NCBI GenBank assembly: GCA_902406105.1 | Contig: CABPCP010000005.1 | Span: 9,013-73,012 of the forward strand | Length of the DNA: 64,000 bases | Source: an uncultured Mordavella sp. | GTDB taxonomy: Bacteria; Bacillota; Clostridia; Lachnospirales; Lachnospiraceae | Direction of reading: 5' to 3' | Part shown: positions 1-7,483 of the stretch, piece by piece | How positions within the stretch are numbered: the stretch's first letter is position 1 | How the letters are laid out: every line of letters starts with the position of its first letter | The notes under the pieces: model-generated | Seen by the model: only the letters and a program-made list of their open reading frames with translations | Told to the model about the DNA's origin: nothing | Databases searched by the model: none | Position numbers and translations under genes: made by a program

Positions 1-469
1 CAATGATCTGGTATTTCTTCAGAAGCGCGATGGTCCGCCGCATCTCTGTAGGCGAGGGCAGGCTTTTCAGCACGCCGAAACTGCCTGCTTTGCCATTGAC
101 CGCTCCCAGCGTGGTGACCACATGGCTGCTGGAAGAGGCGGTGGCCATCTGTTCGTCATATAAGATCTTCATCACCAGAAGATAAATGGTCGTAAGTCTG
201 GGCAGCTTCTCTCCCCAGAGCTGCTCTCCCTGGATGTAGAAAATCCCCATATGTACGTTTTCTCTCAGCTCGATCCCCGCCACGGCAAAATACATCCTCA
301 GAAACTCCAAATGTTTCGCGCAGGTCCGGTATTCTCTGGTATACTGCATCCGCCCGGCCCTGCGGTCAAATTTCCGTTCCAAAAGAAAAGTCTGGCGGTA
401 AAGTGTCTGGATCACCTCCGTGATCTCTTCTTGTTCTTCCTGGGTCCGTTCTTCAAAATATTCTATCAT
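1..469 (-). CDS. jetB: Wadjet-type defence protein JetB (DUF4194), N-terminal part
   Basis: The minus strand is open from an ATG at 469 to the window edge (156 codons), so the C-terminus lies outside. The start overlaps the stop of the upstream gene as ATGA (466-469), a sign of translational coupling. The protein begins MIEYFEERTQEEQEE and is acidic and helical, with a middle segment HMGIFYIQGEQLWGEKL. It resembles the DUF4194 subunit of Wadjet/MksBEF-like condensin systems, which acts as the kleisin-associated partner of the SMC-like ATPase. Identification rests on its place directly after a jetA-like gene as well as on its appearance. The SMC-like jetC and nuclease jetD would be expected to the left of position 1 and cannot be seen. 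Confidence 0.72.
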   Translation of the reverse strand, partial: MIEYFEERTQEEQEEITEVIQTLYRQTFLLERKFDRRAGRMQYTREYRTCAKHLEFLRMYFAVAGIELRENVHMGIFYIQGEQLWGEKLPRLTTIYLLVMKILYDEQMATASSSSHVVTTLGAVNGKAGSFGVLKSLPSPTEMRRTIALLKKYQII

Positions 470-1827
470 GACCGTTTCCTCACAAATTTCAGCGCCGGAT
501 ACCGGTAAGGTCCCTGCTGGATCATCTCCGGTTCCTCTTCCAGTATCATATACCGGCTGTCTCTTCTGGTACTGTAATCGTAGGCCAGGATCAACTTCTC
601 GAAGCTTTCTTCATCGGAAATATCCACCTTGGCCGCATCCATGATCTCATCTGTCATATGTTCCTCGATAAACGCCTCGATCTGCTCTGTGCTGTACCGG
701 GTATGGATCCGGTTCAGCCGCAGGATCGCCTCCTTGGAAAGGTCTTGTTCTTCTTCCTCCAAAGCCATCTGGCTGATAAAGTCCTTTCTGGGCTTCCGCC
801 GTTTATAGAGAGACCGCTCCGACAGGATTTCCAGCAGAGACAGGTTGACCTTCTCCCCGGTCTTCTTGAGCAATGCCTCTCCCCTGCCGCCTTGAGACAT
901 CTGATTTAAAAGCTGGACAACCAGCCCTCTGGTGTCTGACTCCTGGCTCAGCAGATAATTCAGCCGGGTGACCGTAGCCCGCACATACTTGGTGTGCTCC
1001 CGGTCCATGTTGGAGATCCTATGCTCAATGTCGTCAAACCCTCTCTCGATCTGGTCGAGAAGATCCAGCACATCTTCCTCCACATCCCCCATCATCCGGG
1101 AACGTTCCCGGACCAGCTCGATCCATTCCTCATCTTCCCGCATCTCCCGCAGACATTTTTTAATGTCCATCTTATAAATATAGAAGTTATCCGAGGTTTT
1201 CAAAATGTGGTACTTCTTGCGCACGATCTCTTCGACATAACCGTTCAGGTGTTCTTTTAACAGATCCCCGTAGAATTCCTGGTCCAGAAGTCGGCCAAAA
1301 AAGCGGTCCATATTGTGGAGCATATCCTGCAGCGCTTTATTGAGCCTTCTGGTATTGACAAGCGCCGTGCGCAGCATGCTTAAGTTCACTCTGGGATCGT
1401 TCCGGAAGGAAAACAACGTGCCGTAGACATTCTGGATATAAACTTCAGTTTCCTCCATCCCCTCCGAACTCAGCCGTTCAAAGGCGTCGATAAAAACCGC
1501 CGAGTAATCCGGGATCACAATGTTGGTCACCAGGGTGTGATAATCCTCGATCCGCTTTAGCCAGCCGGTCTTCAGCAGCCAGTTTAAAATCCGGGATGCC
1601 GGCGTTTCCAGCATATCGAAATCGGTTTCTGTCTCCTCCCACTTCAGTTCGAACTGTTTCCTGGCGTTCCGGTCGCTCAGTACCTGGATACAGGTTTCTT
1701 TGGTGAGAAAATAATTATTATATTGGTATTCTTCACTGATGCACAAAAGAGCGTCAATGTATGTCTCCCGGTTTATGGAACGAAACAAACTCCAGAATGT
1801 ATCCGGGATCTCTTGGCGAAGCTGCAT
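466..1827 (-). CDS. jetA: Wadjet-type defence protein JetA family (DUF5716-like)
   Basis: A 453-residue helical, charged protein. It contains a winged-helix-like N-terminal half (about residues 1-120, including ASRILNWLLKTGWLK) and a long coiled-coil-prone middle (about 200-330). This is the architecture of the kleisin-like JetA subunit found in Clostridia. In Wadjet systems JetABC form a condensin-like complex that recognises closed circular DNA, and JetD cleaves it, limiting plasmid uptake. The ATG at 1827 has GGAG about 12 nt upstream. The stop overlaps the next start (ATGA), as in other jetAB pairs. The family assignment is from recognition of overall sequence character and context, not from a profile search. 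Confidence 0.75.
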   Translation of the reverse strand: MQLRQEIPDTFWSLFRSINRETYIDALLCISEEYQYNNYFLTKETCIQVLSDRNARKQFELKWEETETDFDMLETPASRILNWLLKTGWLKRIEDYHTLVTNIVIPDYSAVFIDAFERLSSEGMEETEVYIQNVYGTLFSFRNDPRVNLSMLRTALVNTRRLNKALQDMLHNMDRFFGRLLDQEFYGDLLKEHLNGYVEEIVRKKYHILKTSDNFYIYKMDIKKCLREMREDEEWIELVRERSRMMGDVEEDVLDLLDQIERGFDDIEHRISNMDREHTKYVRATVTRLNYLLSQESDTRGLVVQLLNQMSQGGRGEALLKKTGEKVNLSLLEILSERSLYKRRKPRKDFISQMALEEEEQDLSKEAILRLNRIHTRYSTEQIEAFIEEHMTDEIMDAAKVDISDEESFEKLILAYDYSTRRDSRYMILEEEPEMIQQGPYRYPALKFVRKRS

Positions 1828-1890
1828 ATATGCTGTTCACTCCTATCCTTTTATCTGCGTGTTAAAATCTGTATATTAAAATCTTGCGTA

Positions 1891-2436
1891 TTAATATCTA
1901 TGTGTGTAAACCAGCTCGGTGATTCCATTATACGTTTGGGCGCGGAGCAATTGCAGCGGAATTTCTGCCGCCTCTCCTTCCAAATCCTCTTGAAACAAAC
2001 GGATTCCGCCCCCTAAGATCATCGGGATCACCGAAATGTGATATTCGTCGATCAGGTCTGCTTTCACCAGGGGCTGGATAATGTCTGCTCCTCCGCAGAT
2101 CCAGATATTTTTTCCCGGTTTCTCTTTCAGATCCCGGACCAGTTCCCGGGGCGGCTGATGGGTGAAAATGATCTGGTCTGCGGAAGGTATCTCCCTGTGG
2201 GTGACCACATAGCTTGTCAACCCTTCATATACCCATTCCTTTGGCGACAGCTCCGTCACGACTTGATGATAAGTCTTCCAGCCCATGACCACGGTATCAA
2301 CATTTTTTATGAAAACCGAATAGGTATCCAGGACAGCGCCCTCCGGATCCTGGCCGCCAAGCCAGGACACCCCGCCATTTCGATCTCCAATATAGCCGTC
2401 CAGGCTCATAGCGATAAATAAAACAACCTTTCTCAT
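1891..2436 (-). CDS. Dihydrofolate reductase-fold protein (RibD C-terminal family)
   Basis: A 181-residue protein with the reductase-fold pattern of the RibD C-terminal/YyaP group: SLDGYIG (11-17), MGWKTY (51-56), the NADPH-binding CGGADI (114-119) and PMILGGGIRLF (138-148). Members are NADPH-dependent reductases of uncertain substrate; some are annotated as dihydrofolate reductase, but the folate-site residues cannot be judged here. The start overlaps the stop of the preceding DUF1989 remnant as ATGA (2433-2436), so it was probably translated as part of a regulator/DUF1989/reductase operon. Because the gene before it is broken, coupling at this start may now be weaker. Confidence 0.8.
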   Translation of the reverse strand: MRKVVLFIAMSLDGYIGDRNGGVSWLGGQDPEGAVLDTYSVFIKNVDTVVMGWKTYHQVVTELSPKEWVYEGLTSYVVTHREIPSADQIIFTHQPPRELVRDLKEKPGKNIWICGGADIIQPLVKADLIDEYHISVIPMILGGGIRLFQEDLEGEAAEIPLQLLRAQTYNGITELVYTHRY

Positions 2437-2955
2437 ACTGTTCCCTCTCCTGACCGCACCACTATTTTCACCGGTGTACAGGCCCCGTTATTGCACTTGC
2501 TTTCCGACACGCTGCATGCGGCAATTCCCAAACGCATATGCATATCCGCCCTCAAGACGATCTGATCTCCCGGCTTGGAAACAGGCGGCTCTACCGAGAT
2601 CCTTCCGGCGCTGTACAGTTTCGTATGCATGAAGAGATTAACCGGCTGGATGATCGGCCTTGCTTCTCCCAGACTGTGGTTGATATTGTCAAGACAGTTG
2701 GGATGGTCCTTTCCATTTTCGTAGAAGAAGTCGTACATTTCCGGGCGGCAGCAGGGATGCAGAAGGTCATGCTCCCCCACCTCATCATAGAGGATCTCAA
2801 ACATTTTCCGGTAGCGGTTCGAGTAAATCCCATCTCCCACCTTCAAACGCAGGGATTCATTGCAGTCGATGGTATCTCCTGTGGACAGAAATTTGTCCAG
2901 GCAGTACCTCTATACAGATCCCGCTGCAGGCATTTATGATATATTCTGCTTTCAT
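2433..2955 (-). pseudogene. DUF1989 (urea-carboxylase-associated-like) gene, disrupted near the 5' end
   Basis: The ATG at 2955 follows the regulator stop directly (TAAATG) and opens a frame reading MKAEYIINACSGICIEVLPG, which looks like the start of a DUF1989 protein. That frame ends at a TGA after 33 codons. The rest of the domain, from DKFLSTGDTID through KVGDGIYSNRYRKMFEIL to the conserved C-rich end, lies in another frame. That second frame is open from a TAG near 2913 down to 2433. Compared with the family, roughly 30 residues between the first strand and the STGDT motif are missing. A deletion plus frameshift explains this best. An alternative is a truncated protein starting at TTG 2846 (137 aa), but it has no obvious RBS. 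Confidence 0.7.
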
Positions 2956-3180
2956 TTACTTTCTCCCTTCCTGCTGTGTGTCTTTGCTCTGTCCATGCAT
3001 AAATAATTCATCTACGGTAATCCCCAGTTCCCTTGCCAGTTGAAACGCAAGAGCCAGGGTAGGATCGTATTTATTATTCTCGATGGCATTCACCGTCTGC
3101 CGGACTACTCCGCAGCGTTTTGCCAGCTGTTCCTGGGAGAATCCCAGTTCTTTTCGCTTTTCCCGAATCTTATTTTCCAT
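2956..3180 (-). CDS. Small XRE-family transcriptional regulator (Cro/CI HTH)
   Basis: A 74-residue protein from the chosen ATG at 3180 (MENKIREKRKELG). An in-frame start 15 codons upstream has no RBS. Residues about 4-60 form a helix-turn-helix with LGFSQEQLAKRCGVVRQTVNAIE, typical of the short YozG-like regulators. A short C-terminal tail is present and there is no sensor domain. It is the first gene of a three-gene minus-strand unit with the DUF1989 remnant and the reductase, and probably regulates it. A palindrome at 3285-3322 separates it from spmB. Confidence 0.8.
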   Translation of the reverse strand: MENKIREKRKELGFSQEQLAKRCGVVRQTVNAIENNKYDPTLALAFQLARELGITVDELFMHGQSKDTQQEGRK

Positions 3181-3284
3181 AGTAGTCCCCATATTGCTTT
3201 TTATAATAAAGCAGCATAGCGCCATAAATAATTGCTGCCAGCGTCAATAAATGTCAAATTCTTTTTACATTTCAACTGTAGATT

Positions 3285-3322
3285 AAAAAAAGAGAAATGT
3301 CAAGAACTTTTGACATTTCTCT
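3285..3322 (-). terminator. Intrinsic terminator downstream of spmB
   Basis: A perfect 13-bp inverted repeat: AGAGAAATGTCAA at 3291-3303 and its complement at 3310-3322, with a 6-nt loop. On the minus strand it is followed by six Ts (3285-3290). It lies 60 nt past the spmB stop, which fits a Rho-independent terminator. Confidence 0.7.
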
Positions 3323-3382
3323 CGGATCTTTTTCCCGGAATCTTTCCTTATTCTCCCCAAATCGCCTTTCTATCCCCTGCAG

Positions 3383-3904
3383 TCACAGCCCGCCCAGCGC
3401 CACGCTGGCTATAAGTCCCCCGGCGGTTGCCAAAAGGGCCCCGGCCAGTGTGTACCTGCTCTTCGTAACTTTTGCCGTCATAAAGTAAACACTCATGGTA
3501 TAAAAAATGGTCTCTGTGCAGCTCATACTGATGGACGCCACTTTCCCAATATAAGAATCCGTCCCATATTCCTTATAGAGATCCAGCAAAAGGCCGGCAG
3601 CTGCCGAGGACGAAAACATTTTTACCACGCTTAAGGGCACCAGCTCTGCCGGAAAGCCCAGAGGCTCCGTCAGACCTCCCGCGATCCTTGCCAGGAAATC
3701 CAGGAAGCCGGAAGCCCGCAGGATTCCCACCGCCACCATCAATCCCACCAGTGTGGGGATGAGTTTGATCACTGTGAAAAATCCACTTTTTGCTCCTGTG
3801 ATGAACGTCTCATAAACTTCCACTTTCATCAAAAGTCCATAGCTGACAATCCCGAAGATCACTAAGGGAACGATCAGGTCGCTGACATACAATAAGATTT
3901 TCAT
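3383..3904 (-). CDS. spmB: Spore maturation protein B
   Basis: A 173-residue membrane protein from ATG 3904 (MKILLYVSDL; GGGAG seven nt upstream). It carries a nucleoside-recognition (Gate-type) domain with about four membrane segments and the conserved stretch SCTETIFYTMSVYF. SpmB works with SpmA in spore cortex and core dehydration in Bacillus, where spmA and spmB are adjacent. Here spmA lies at 8980 on the opposite strand, so the pair has been separated. The intergenic region upstream (3905-4028) contains no gene. Confidence 0.9.
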   Translation of the reverse strand: MKILLYVSDLIVPLVIFGIVSYGLLMKVEVYETFITGAKSGFFTVIKLIPTLVGLMVAVGILRASGFLDFLARIAGGLTEPLGFPAELVPLSVVKMFSSSAAAGLLLDLYKEYGTDSYIGKVASISMSCTETIFYTMSVYFMTAKVTKSRYTLAGALLATAGGLIASVALGGL

Positions 3905-4028
3905 TCCGCTCTCCCTTTTCTTTTTCAAAACCATACGATTCTATAAGTCTATAAGATCCTGGTTTTGACCTTGGTATCATTATATGTATGCCGCTTTCCC
4001 CTTATATCCCCCTTTTCTTTTATCTCTG

Positions 4029-4850
4029 TCAGCTTCTGCCGCCCTCTGCCTCACAGCGGATCAAGTATTTTAATTTCTTTTCGTCCGCCGTCTTCTCCTG
4101 CTGTCCCCGCCTGCTTTTTTCATATTTTCTCCGTCCCAGTTTTTCCCTGGTTTCCTCCAAGATAGATATCCTCTCCTTTCTGCGTTCTCCTTTCATCCAT
4201 CCTCTTTTCTCCAGATAATCCAAACGATCCTTTCCATATTGGGTAAGAAACGCTTCTGCCAGCACTTCTTTTCTCACATCTAAAAGTACGCTTTTGGCAG
4301 GAATACAATCCAATGCCTGGAAGATTTCATCCGAGCTGTTTCCCGCGATCCGTCCCAGATACTGGAAATCCTTTTTCTTTCTTAAAATCCAGCCCATCAT
4401 CTTGTCCGCCTCACAAGCAAAGCAGAGCTCCCATAAACGTTTTCTTCCCTCTTCCAATTCTATCGACTTCCTATATTTGTTTAAAATCACTTTCAAAAAC
4501 AGTTTTTCCATTTTGCTTTCCGGAAAGGGAAAGATTCTTTCCGAAATTTCTTTTTCATATTTTAAAATATGCCGGAACATCTGCTCATCTTTGTACCGCA
4601 GTATCTTGCGGTAGACCCTGGTCCGTCTTTCTTCTGCCAGGATTCCTAAGATTCCCCTTTCCAGGAGATGGCAGGACAGCGTCTTCTGCTGGTGATCCAG
4701 CAGATATTCCAAAATCTTTGTCCAGTCTTCCTCCTTATCCTTCTTTTTTAAATCTCGCTTCTTTAGTAAAGGGATCTGTTTTCCCAGAAGATCGAGCCTC
4801 TTGTTTTCAATCATCTCTTCTATGCTTATCTGATTTTCCTTTGCTTTCAT
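4029..4850 (-). CDS. Uncharacterised basic helical protein
   Basis: The open frame extends to 5111. The ATG at 4850 (MKAKENQISIEEMIENKRL) is preferred because AGAGG lies seven nt before it and because the longer form would overlap the response regulator on the other strand. That gives 273 residues, rich in Lys/Arg/Glu and almost entirely helical. Repeated Leu/Glu helices around residues 30-200 vaguely recall helical-repeat proteins, but no signature was recognised. There is no signal peptide or membrane segment. It is divergent from the orphan response regulator and shares its 213-bp upstream region. Function unknown. Confidence 0.6.
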   Translation of the reverse strand: MKAKENQISIEEMIENKRLDLLGKQIPLLKKRDLKKKDKEEDWTKILEYLLDHQQKTLSCHLLERGILGILAEERRTRVYRKILRYKDEQMFRHILKYEKEISERIFPFPESKMEKLFLKVILNKYRKSIELEEGRKRLWELCFACEADKMMGWILRKKKDFQYLGRIAGNSSDEIFQALDCIPAKSVLLDVRKEVLAEAFLTQYGKDRLDYLEKRGWMKGERRKERISILEETREKLGRRKYEKSRRGQQEKTADEKKLKYLIRCEAEGGRS

Positions 4851-4997
4851 ACGGATACCTCTGTAAATAAATTTTGATATGGTTTGTTGGTTATCAGGTA
4901 TCTTAATCCTCTTTTTTAAACAGAAGTTAAATTCAAACCATCCTTTTTTGAAATATCTGTGAATTCTGACTTTGAAAACAGTTTCTTCACGATTCCA

Positions 4998-5006
4998 TGT
5001 TATACT
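4998..5006 (+). promoter_or_regulatory. Extended -10 promoter for the orphan response regulator
   Basis: TGTTATACT (TG-N-TATACT) lies 58 nt before the response-regulator ATG. No good -35 hexamer sits 17 nt upstream, which is usual for extended -10 promoters. Confidence 0.5.
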
Positions 5007-5063
5007 GTCCCAAAACCAAAGAGCAGTTTTATCGAAGAGCTCCGCTCTTACAGGAGGATTTCT

Positions 5064-5738
5064 ATGTTTCAGATCATCATTACAGACAGCAGCAGACCGC
5101 TCCGGCGTCATCTAGAACAATTACTTTCCAAAGCGGGATATCAATGTTATCCTGCCGCTTCCGCAAGAGAAACTTTATGTCTGTTGGAAGAAATTTCCGC
5201 GGATCTGATCCTTATGGATATTTCGCTGCCGGATATGAATGGATATGAATTTATAAAGCTCCTTCGAAACTACTCAAGTGAATTGCCGATTCTGGTTCTC
5301 TCGGAGAACTGCCTGCTTTCGGATATGAAACGCAGTTTTCTTGCCGGCGCCGACGACTTTATGGGGAAACCTGCGGCAGAAGAAGAACTGGTCCTTCGTA
5401 TCCATGCCCTTCTCCGCCGCTTTCACAAGATTTCCAAGCCGTGTATCCGTGTAGGCTCTACTTGGCTGGACTCTAAAACCCTGACTGTAGGGAGAGAATC
5501 TCAAGTTCAGACACTTCCCCGGAAAGAATTTCAGCTTCTATATAAATTGCTCTCCTGCCCGGAGCAGATATTTACCAGGGGACAGCTTCTGGAAGAAATC
5601 TGGGGACCCGCCACCAACTCCATGGAACCTACCGTCAGTGTCCACATCAACCGGCTGCGGAAACGATTTGCGCAGTCCCCGGACTTTCACATCCTGACCG
5701 TCAGAGGTTTGGGATATAAAGCAAGTCTCCGTGTCTGA
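5064..5738 (+). CDS. Orphan OmpR-family response regulator
   Basis: 224 residues from ATG 5064, chosen because AGGAGG lies seven nt upstream; the longer frame to 4959 lacks an RBS. The receiver domain (1-118) has the phospho-acceptor Asp52 (LILMDISLPD) and Lys102 (FMGKP). The N-terminal acidic pocket has only one acid (ITDSS, Asp8) where two are usual. A winged-helix DNA-binding domain follows (about 130-220; SVHINRLRKRF, TVRGLGYK). No histidine kinase is adjacent, so it is an orphan. The Ser/Asp-rich lipoprotein lies 167 nt downstream in the same direction and is a plausible target or operon partner. Confidence 0.85.
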   Translation: MFQIIITDSSRPLRRHLEQLLSKAGYQCYPAASARETLCLLEEISADLILMDISLPDMNGYEFIKLLRNYSSELPILVLSENCLLSDMKRSFLAGADDFMGKPAAEEELVLRIHALLRRFHKISKPCIRVGSTWLDSKTLTVGRESQVQTLPRKEFQLLYKLLSCPEQIFTRGQLLEEIWGPATNSMEPTVSVHINRLRKRFAQSPDFHILTVRGLGYKASLRV

Positions 5739-5822
5739 ACACACTTTTTCCTTCTTTTTTCCATAAAGTTATCACCCTCTGGACACAATTCTTCTGTATA
5801 GTTTGGTCTAACCGTTAAAACC

Positions 5823-5855
5823 AAAGGAGGTGGATCTGATCATATGATTGAATAA
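5823..5855 (+). other. Strong Shine-Dalgarno with a three-codon ORF in the lipoprotein leader
   Basis: AAAGGAGGTG (5823-5832) is a ten-base match to the anti-Shine-Dalgarno sequence. It is followed 11 nt later by ATG ATT GAA TAA (5844-5855). It may be a ribosome landing site in the leader RNA or a relic of a lost gene. Confidence 0.3.
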
Positions 5856-5905
5856 AAAGAAGAGCGGGAACTTTCAAAGATTTGTTGTGAAAGGAGTGTT
5901 GTAAC

Positions 5906-6268
5906 ATGAAACATAAAGTATTTCGCAGACTATTTTTGTTGGCATGTGTGGCAATCCTTGCCACGGGAGCTCTGACCGCGTGTACCAGCGATGATGATTC
6001 AGACGGCTCCTCCACCAGTTCGGAGTCGGATTCTGATTCGGACACGTCATCCGATTCCGACTATTCTTCTGATTCTGACAGTGATACATCGTCCGATACA
6101 GGTTCCTCTTCCAGTTCGGATACAGCGTCAGATTCAGAGGATTCTACAGATTCCGATACGGCATCTGACTCCAGTACGTCATCAGGATCCAGTTCCTCTT
6201 CAGAATCTGACACATCCTCAGAATCTGATACTTCATCTAGTTCGAGTTCTGTTTTGAATTCCAATTAG
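5906..6268 (+). CDS. Ser/Asp-repeat lipoprotein
   Basis: A 120-residue predicted lipoprotein. It has a basic n-region (MKHKVFRR), a hydrophobic core and the lipobox LTAC ending at Cys26. Almost everything after residue 28 is an irregular Ser/Asp/Thr/Glu repeat of the SDSDTSSDSD type, with no folded domain. It recalls the SD stalk regions of staphylococcal Sdr/Clf adhesins, but without an adhesin head or LPXTG anchor. Lipid anchoring would leave a highly acidic flexible chain outside the membrane. AAAGGAG precedes the ATG. A long stem-loop terminator follows. Possible roles (cation binding, glycosylated stalk) are inference only. Confidence 0.75.
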   Translation: MKHKVFRRLFLLACVAILATGALTACTSDDDSDGSSTSSESDSDSDTSSDSDYSSDSDSDTSSDTGSSSSSDTASDSEDSTDSDTASDSSTSSGSSSSSESDTSSESDTSSSSSSVLNSN

Positions 6269-6291
6269 AAAAGCGGAACAACAGGCCATAT

Positions 6292-6348
6292 GAGAAGAAA
6301 AACAGGATGAAATCGCTTTCTCTGTGATTTCATCCTGTTTTTCTTCTC
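6292..6348. terminator. Bidirectional terminator between lipoprotein and corA
   Basis: A perfect 23-bp inverted repeat (6292-6314 with 6326-6348) and an 11-nt loop. The outer part of the stem is A/T-rich, giving U-runs in both directions. It separates the convergent lipoprotein (+) and corA (-) genes. Confidence 0.85.
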
Positions 6349-6406
6349 TCGCAGCGTTACCCTTTCTTCATGTCCTTTCATCCTGCCGCAGATAATTAAA
6401 TCCCGC

Positions 6407-7318
6407 CTATAGTATTTTCTTTTTCTTAAAGATTAAGATACACGCGATCACAATCACAATACTCAGGACTACTACCCCTGGATATCCGTCTTCCAATCCC
6501 GGCATATCTTTGAAATTCATTCCATACCACCCGGTGATCAGCGTCAATGGGAAGAATATGGTAGAAACTACAGTCAGGAACTGCATATTACTGTTCTGCT
6601 TAGTGTCAATCTGGGACTGGTGGGCTTCCTTCACTTGCCCCGCGTATTCTAAAAGATGCTCTGTTCTGCTCTTTAACCGGTCCGCCCGATCCGCCAGCGT
6701 CCCAAAATATTTCAGCTGTTTCTTTTGGAATAGGCCGTTCTCATTTTCTTCCAATTCTTTACTCAAATCCATAATCTCGTCATAATAACTCCGAAGCGTC
6801 AGAAGCTCTCTGCGCAGCGGCATAAGACGGGCCTGAAAATCCTTGATCCTGCCCTGAGCTACATCTTCCTCCATCTCAAACAGTCTCTTCTCGTAAGTAA
6901 CCAGAAGTTCCTGGTCGCGGCTGATAAATTCCGCAATATAATTATAAATAAACCGTTCCCTTGTCTCACCTTGATGCATCTTCTTCTGCTGGATCCTGCG
7001 GATCAGCCGGAGGGAAAAATCTTCATCATCTACGATCACAATATGCCGGTCATTAATAAAAATCGCGATTTTATATCTGCTGCCCAGCACATCCAAAAGC
7101 TTTGGAATACAGAAAGTACCTACCAAACAATCCTGCTGATTTTCAATCTTGCAGAAGCCAATCTTAGATAGCTGCATTTCACCTTCATAGGCAATGTCCA
7201 GCTTCTCGAAGACCGCTCCGGCTTGGGCAGAATTAGTCAGAAAAACCGCTGGAAAACGCAATGTTTCCCACTCGTCCATCTCCACTGGACATAACTGCTC
7301 TCCAAACTGAAAGACCAT
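6407..7318 (-). CDS. corA: CorA-family divalent cation channel
   Basis: 303 residues from ATG 7318 (MVFQFGEQL), with GGAGGTGAG directly before it; the longer frame would include the RBS as coding sequence. A large cytoplasmic domain with a long helix (about 110-235) leads to two C-terminal membrane segments. The signature YGMNF is near residue 265, between the two segments, and the C-terminus is a basic FKKKK tail. CorA proteins are pentameric channels for Mg2+ and other divalent cations. The gene stands alone between two terminator-like structures. Confidence 0.92.
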   Translation of the reverse strand: MVFQFGEQLCPVEMDEWETLRFPAVFLTNSAQAGAVFEKLDIAYEGEMQLSKIGFCKIENQQDCLVGTFCIPKLLDVLGSRYKIAIFINDRHIVIVDDEDFSLRLIRRIQQKKMHQGETRERFIYNYIAEFISRDQELLVTYEKRLFEMEEDVAQGRIKDFQARLMPLRRELLTLRSYYDEIMDLSKELEENENGLFQKKQLKYFGTLADRADRLKSRTEHLLEYAGQVKEAHQSQIDTKQNSNMQFLTVVSTIFFPLTLITGWYGMNFKDMPGLEDGYPGVVVLSIVIVIACILIFKKKKIL

Positions 7319-7337
7319 ATTCTCACCTCCGGGTATC

Positions 7338-7346
7338 ATTATAACA
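7338..7346 (-). promoter_or_regulatory. Extended -10 promoter for corA
   Basis: On the minus strand TGTTATAAT (TG-N-TATAAT) lies about 20 nt before the corA ATG. The palindromic repeat at 7355-7415 sits immediately upstream, where a -35 hexamer would be. Confidence 0.5.
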
Positions 7347-7354
7347 TAGGGCTT

Positions 7355-7415
7355 TCAAAAAGGGACAGGGTGTTTTCACTCGGGGCCTGGGGATTTTTAA
7401 AAATCCCCCGGCCCC
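7355..7415. repeat. Dispersed palindromic element, copy 1
   Basis: A tail (TCAAAAAGGGACAGGG...) followed by a 34-bp palindrome at 7382-7415 with one mismatch. It lies between the divergent corA and MATE genes, and its right edge touches the MATE -35 hexamer. Confidence 0.85.
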
Positions 7416-7417
7416 GA

Positions 7418-7446
7418 TTGAAAATCTACGCACAAAGGCCTATACT
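7418..7446 (+). promoter_or_regulatory. Promoter of the MATE transporter gene
   Basis: TTGAAA (7418-7423), 17 nt, TATACT (7441-7446), ending 37 nt before the ATG. The -35 box begins three nt after the palindromic element. Confidence 0.65.
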
Positions 7447-7483
7447 ATTTAAGAATGTTATTTTTACGAAATCTGGTGATAAT

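Noticed and set aside
3905..4028. CATACAT-like sigma-E -10 element before spmB
   Set aside because: The spacing to any -35-like ATA sequence is too short, so it was not reported as a sporulation promoter.
5991..6264. Alternative frames in the Ser/Asp repeat gene
   Set aside because: Both extra frames are produced by the repetitive codons; only the frame with signal peptide and RBS is credible.
7370..7483. N-terminal extension of the MATE protein
   Set aside because: The extra residues are translated palindromic repeat and promoter; the ATG at 7484 matches the family start.
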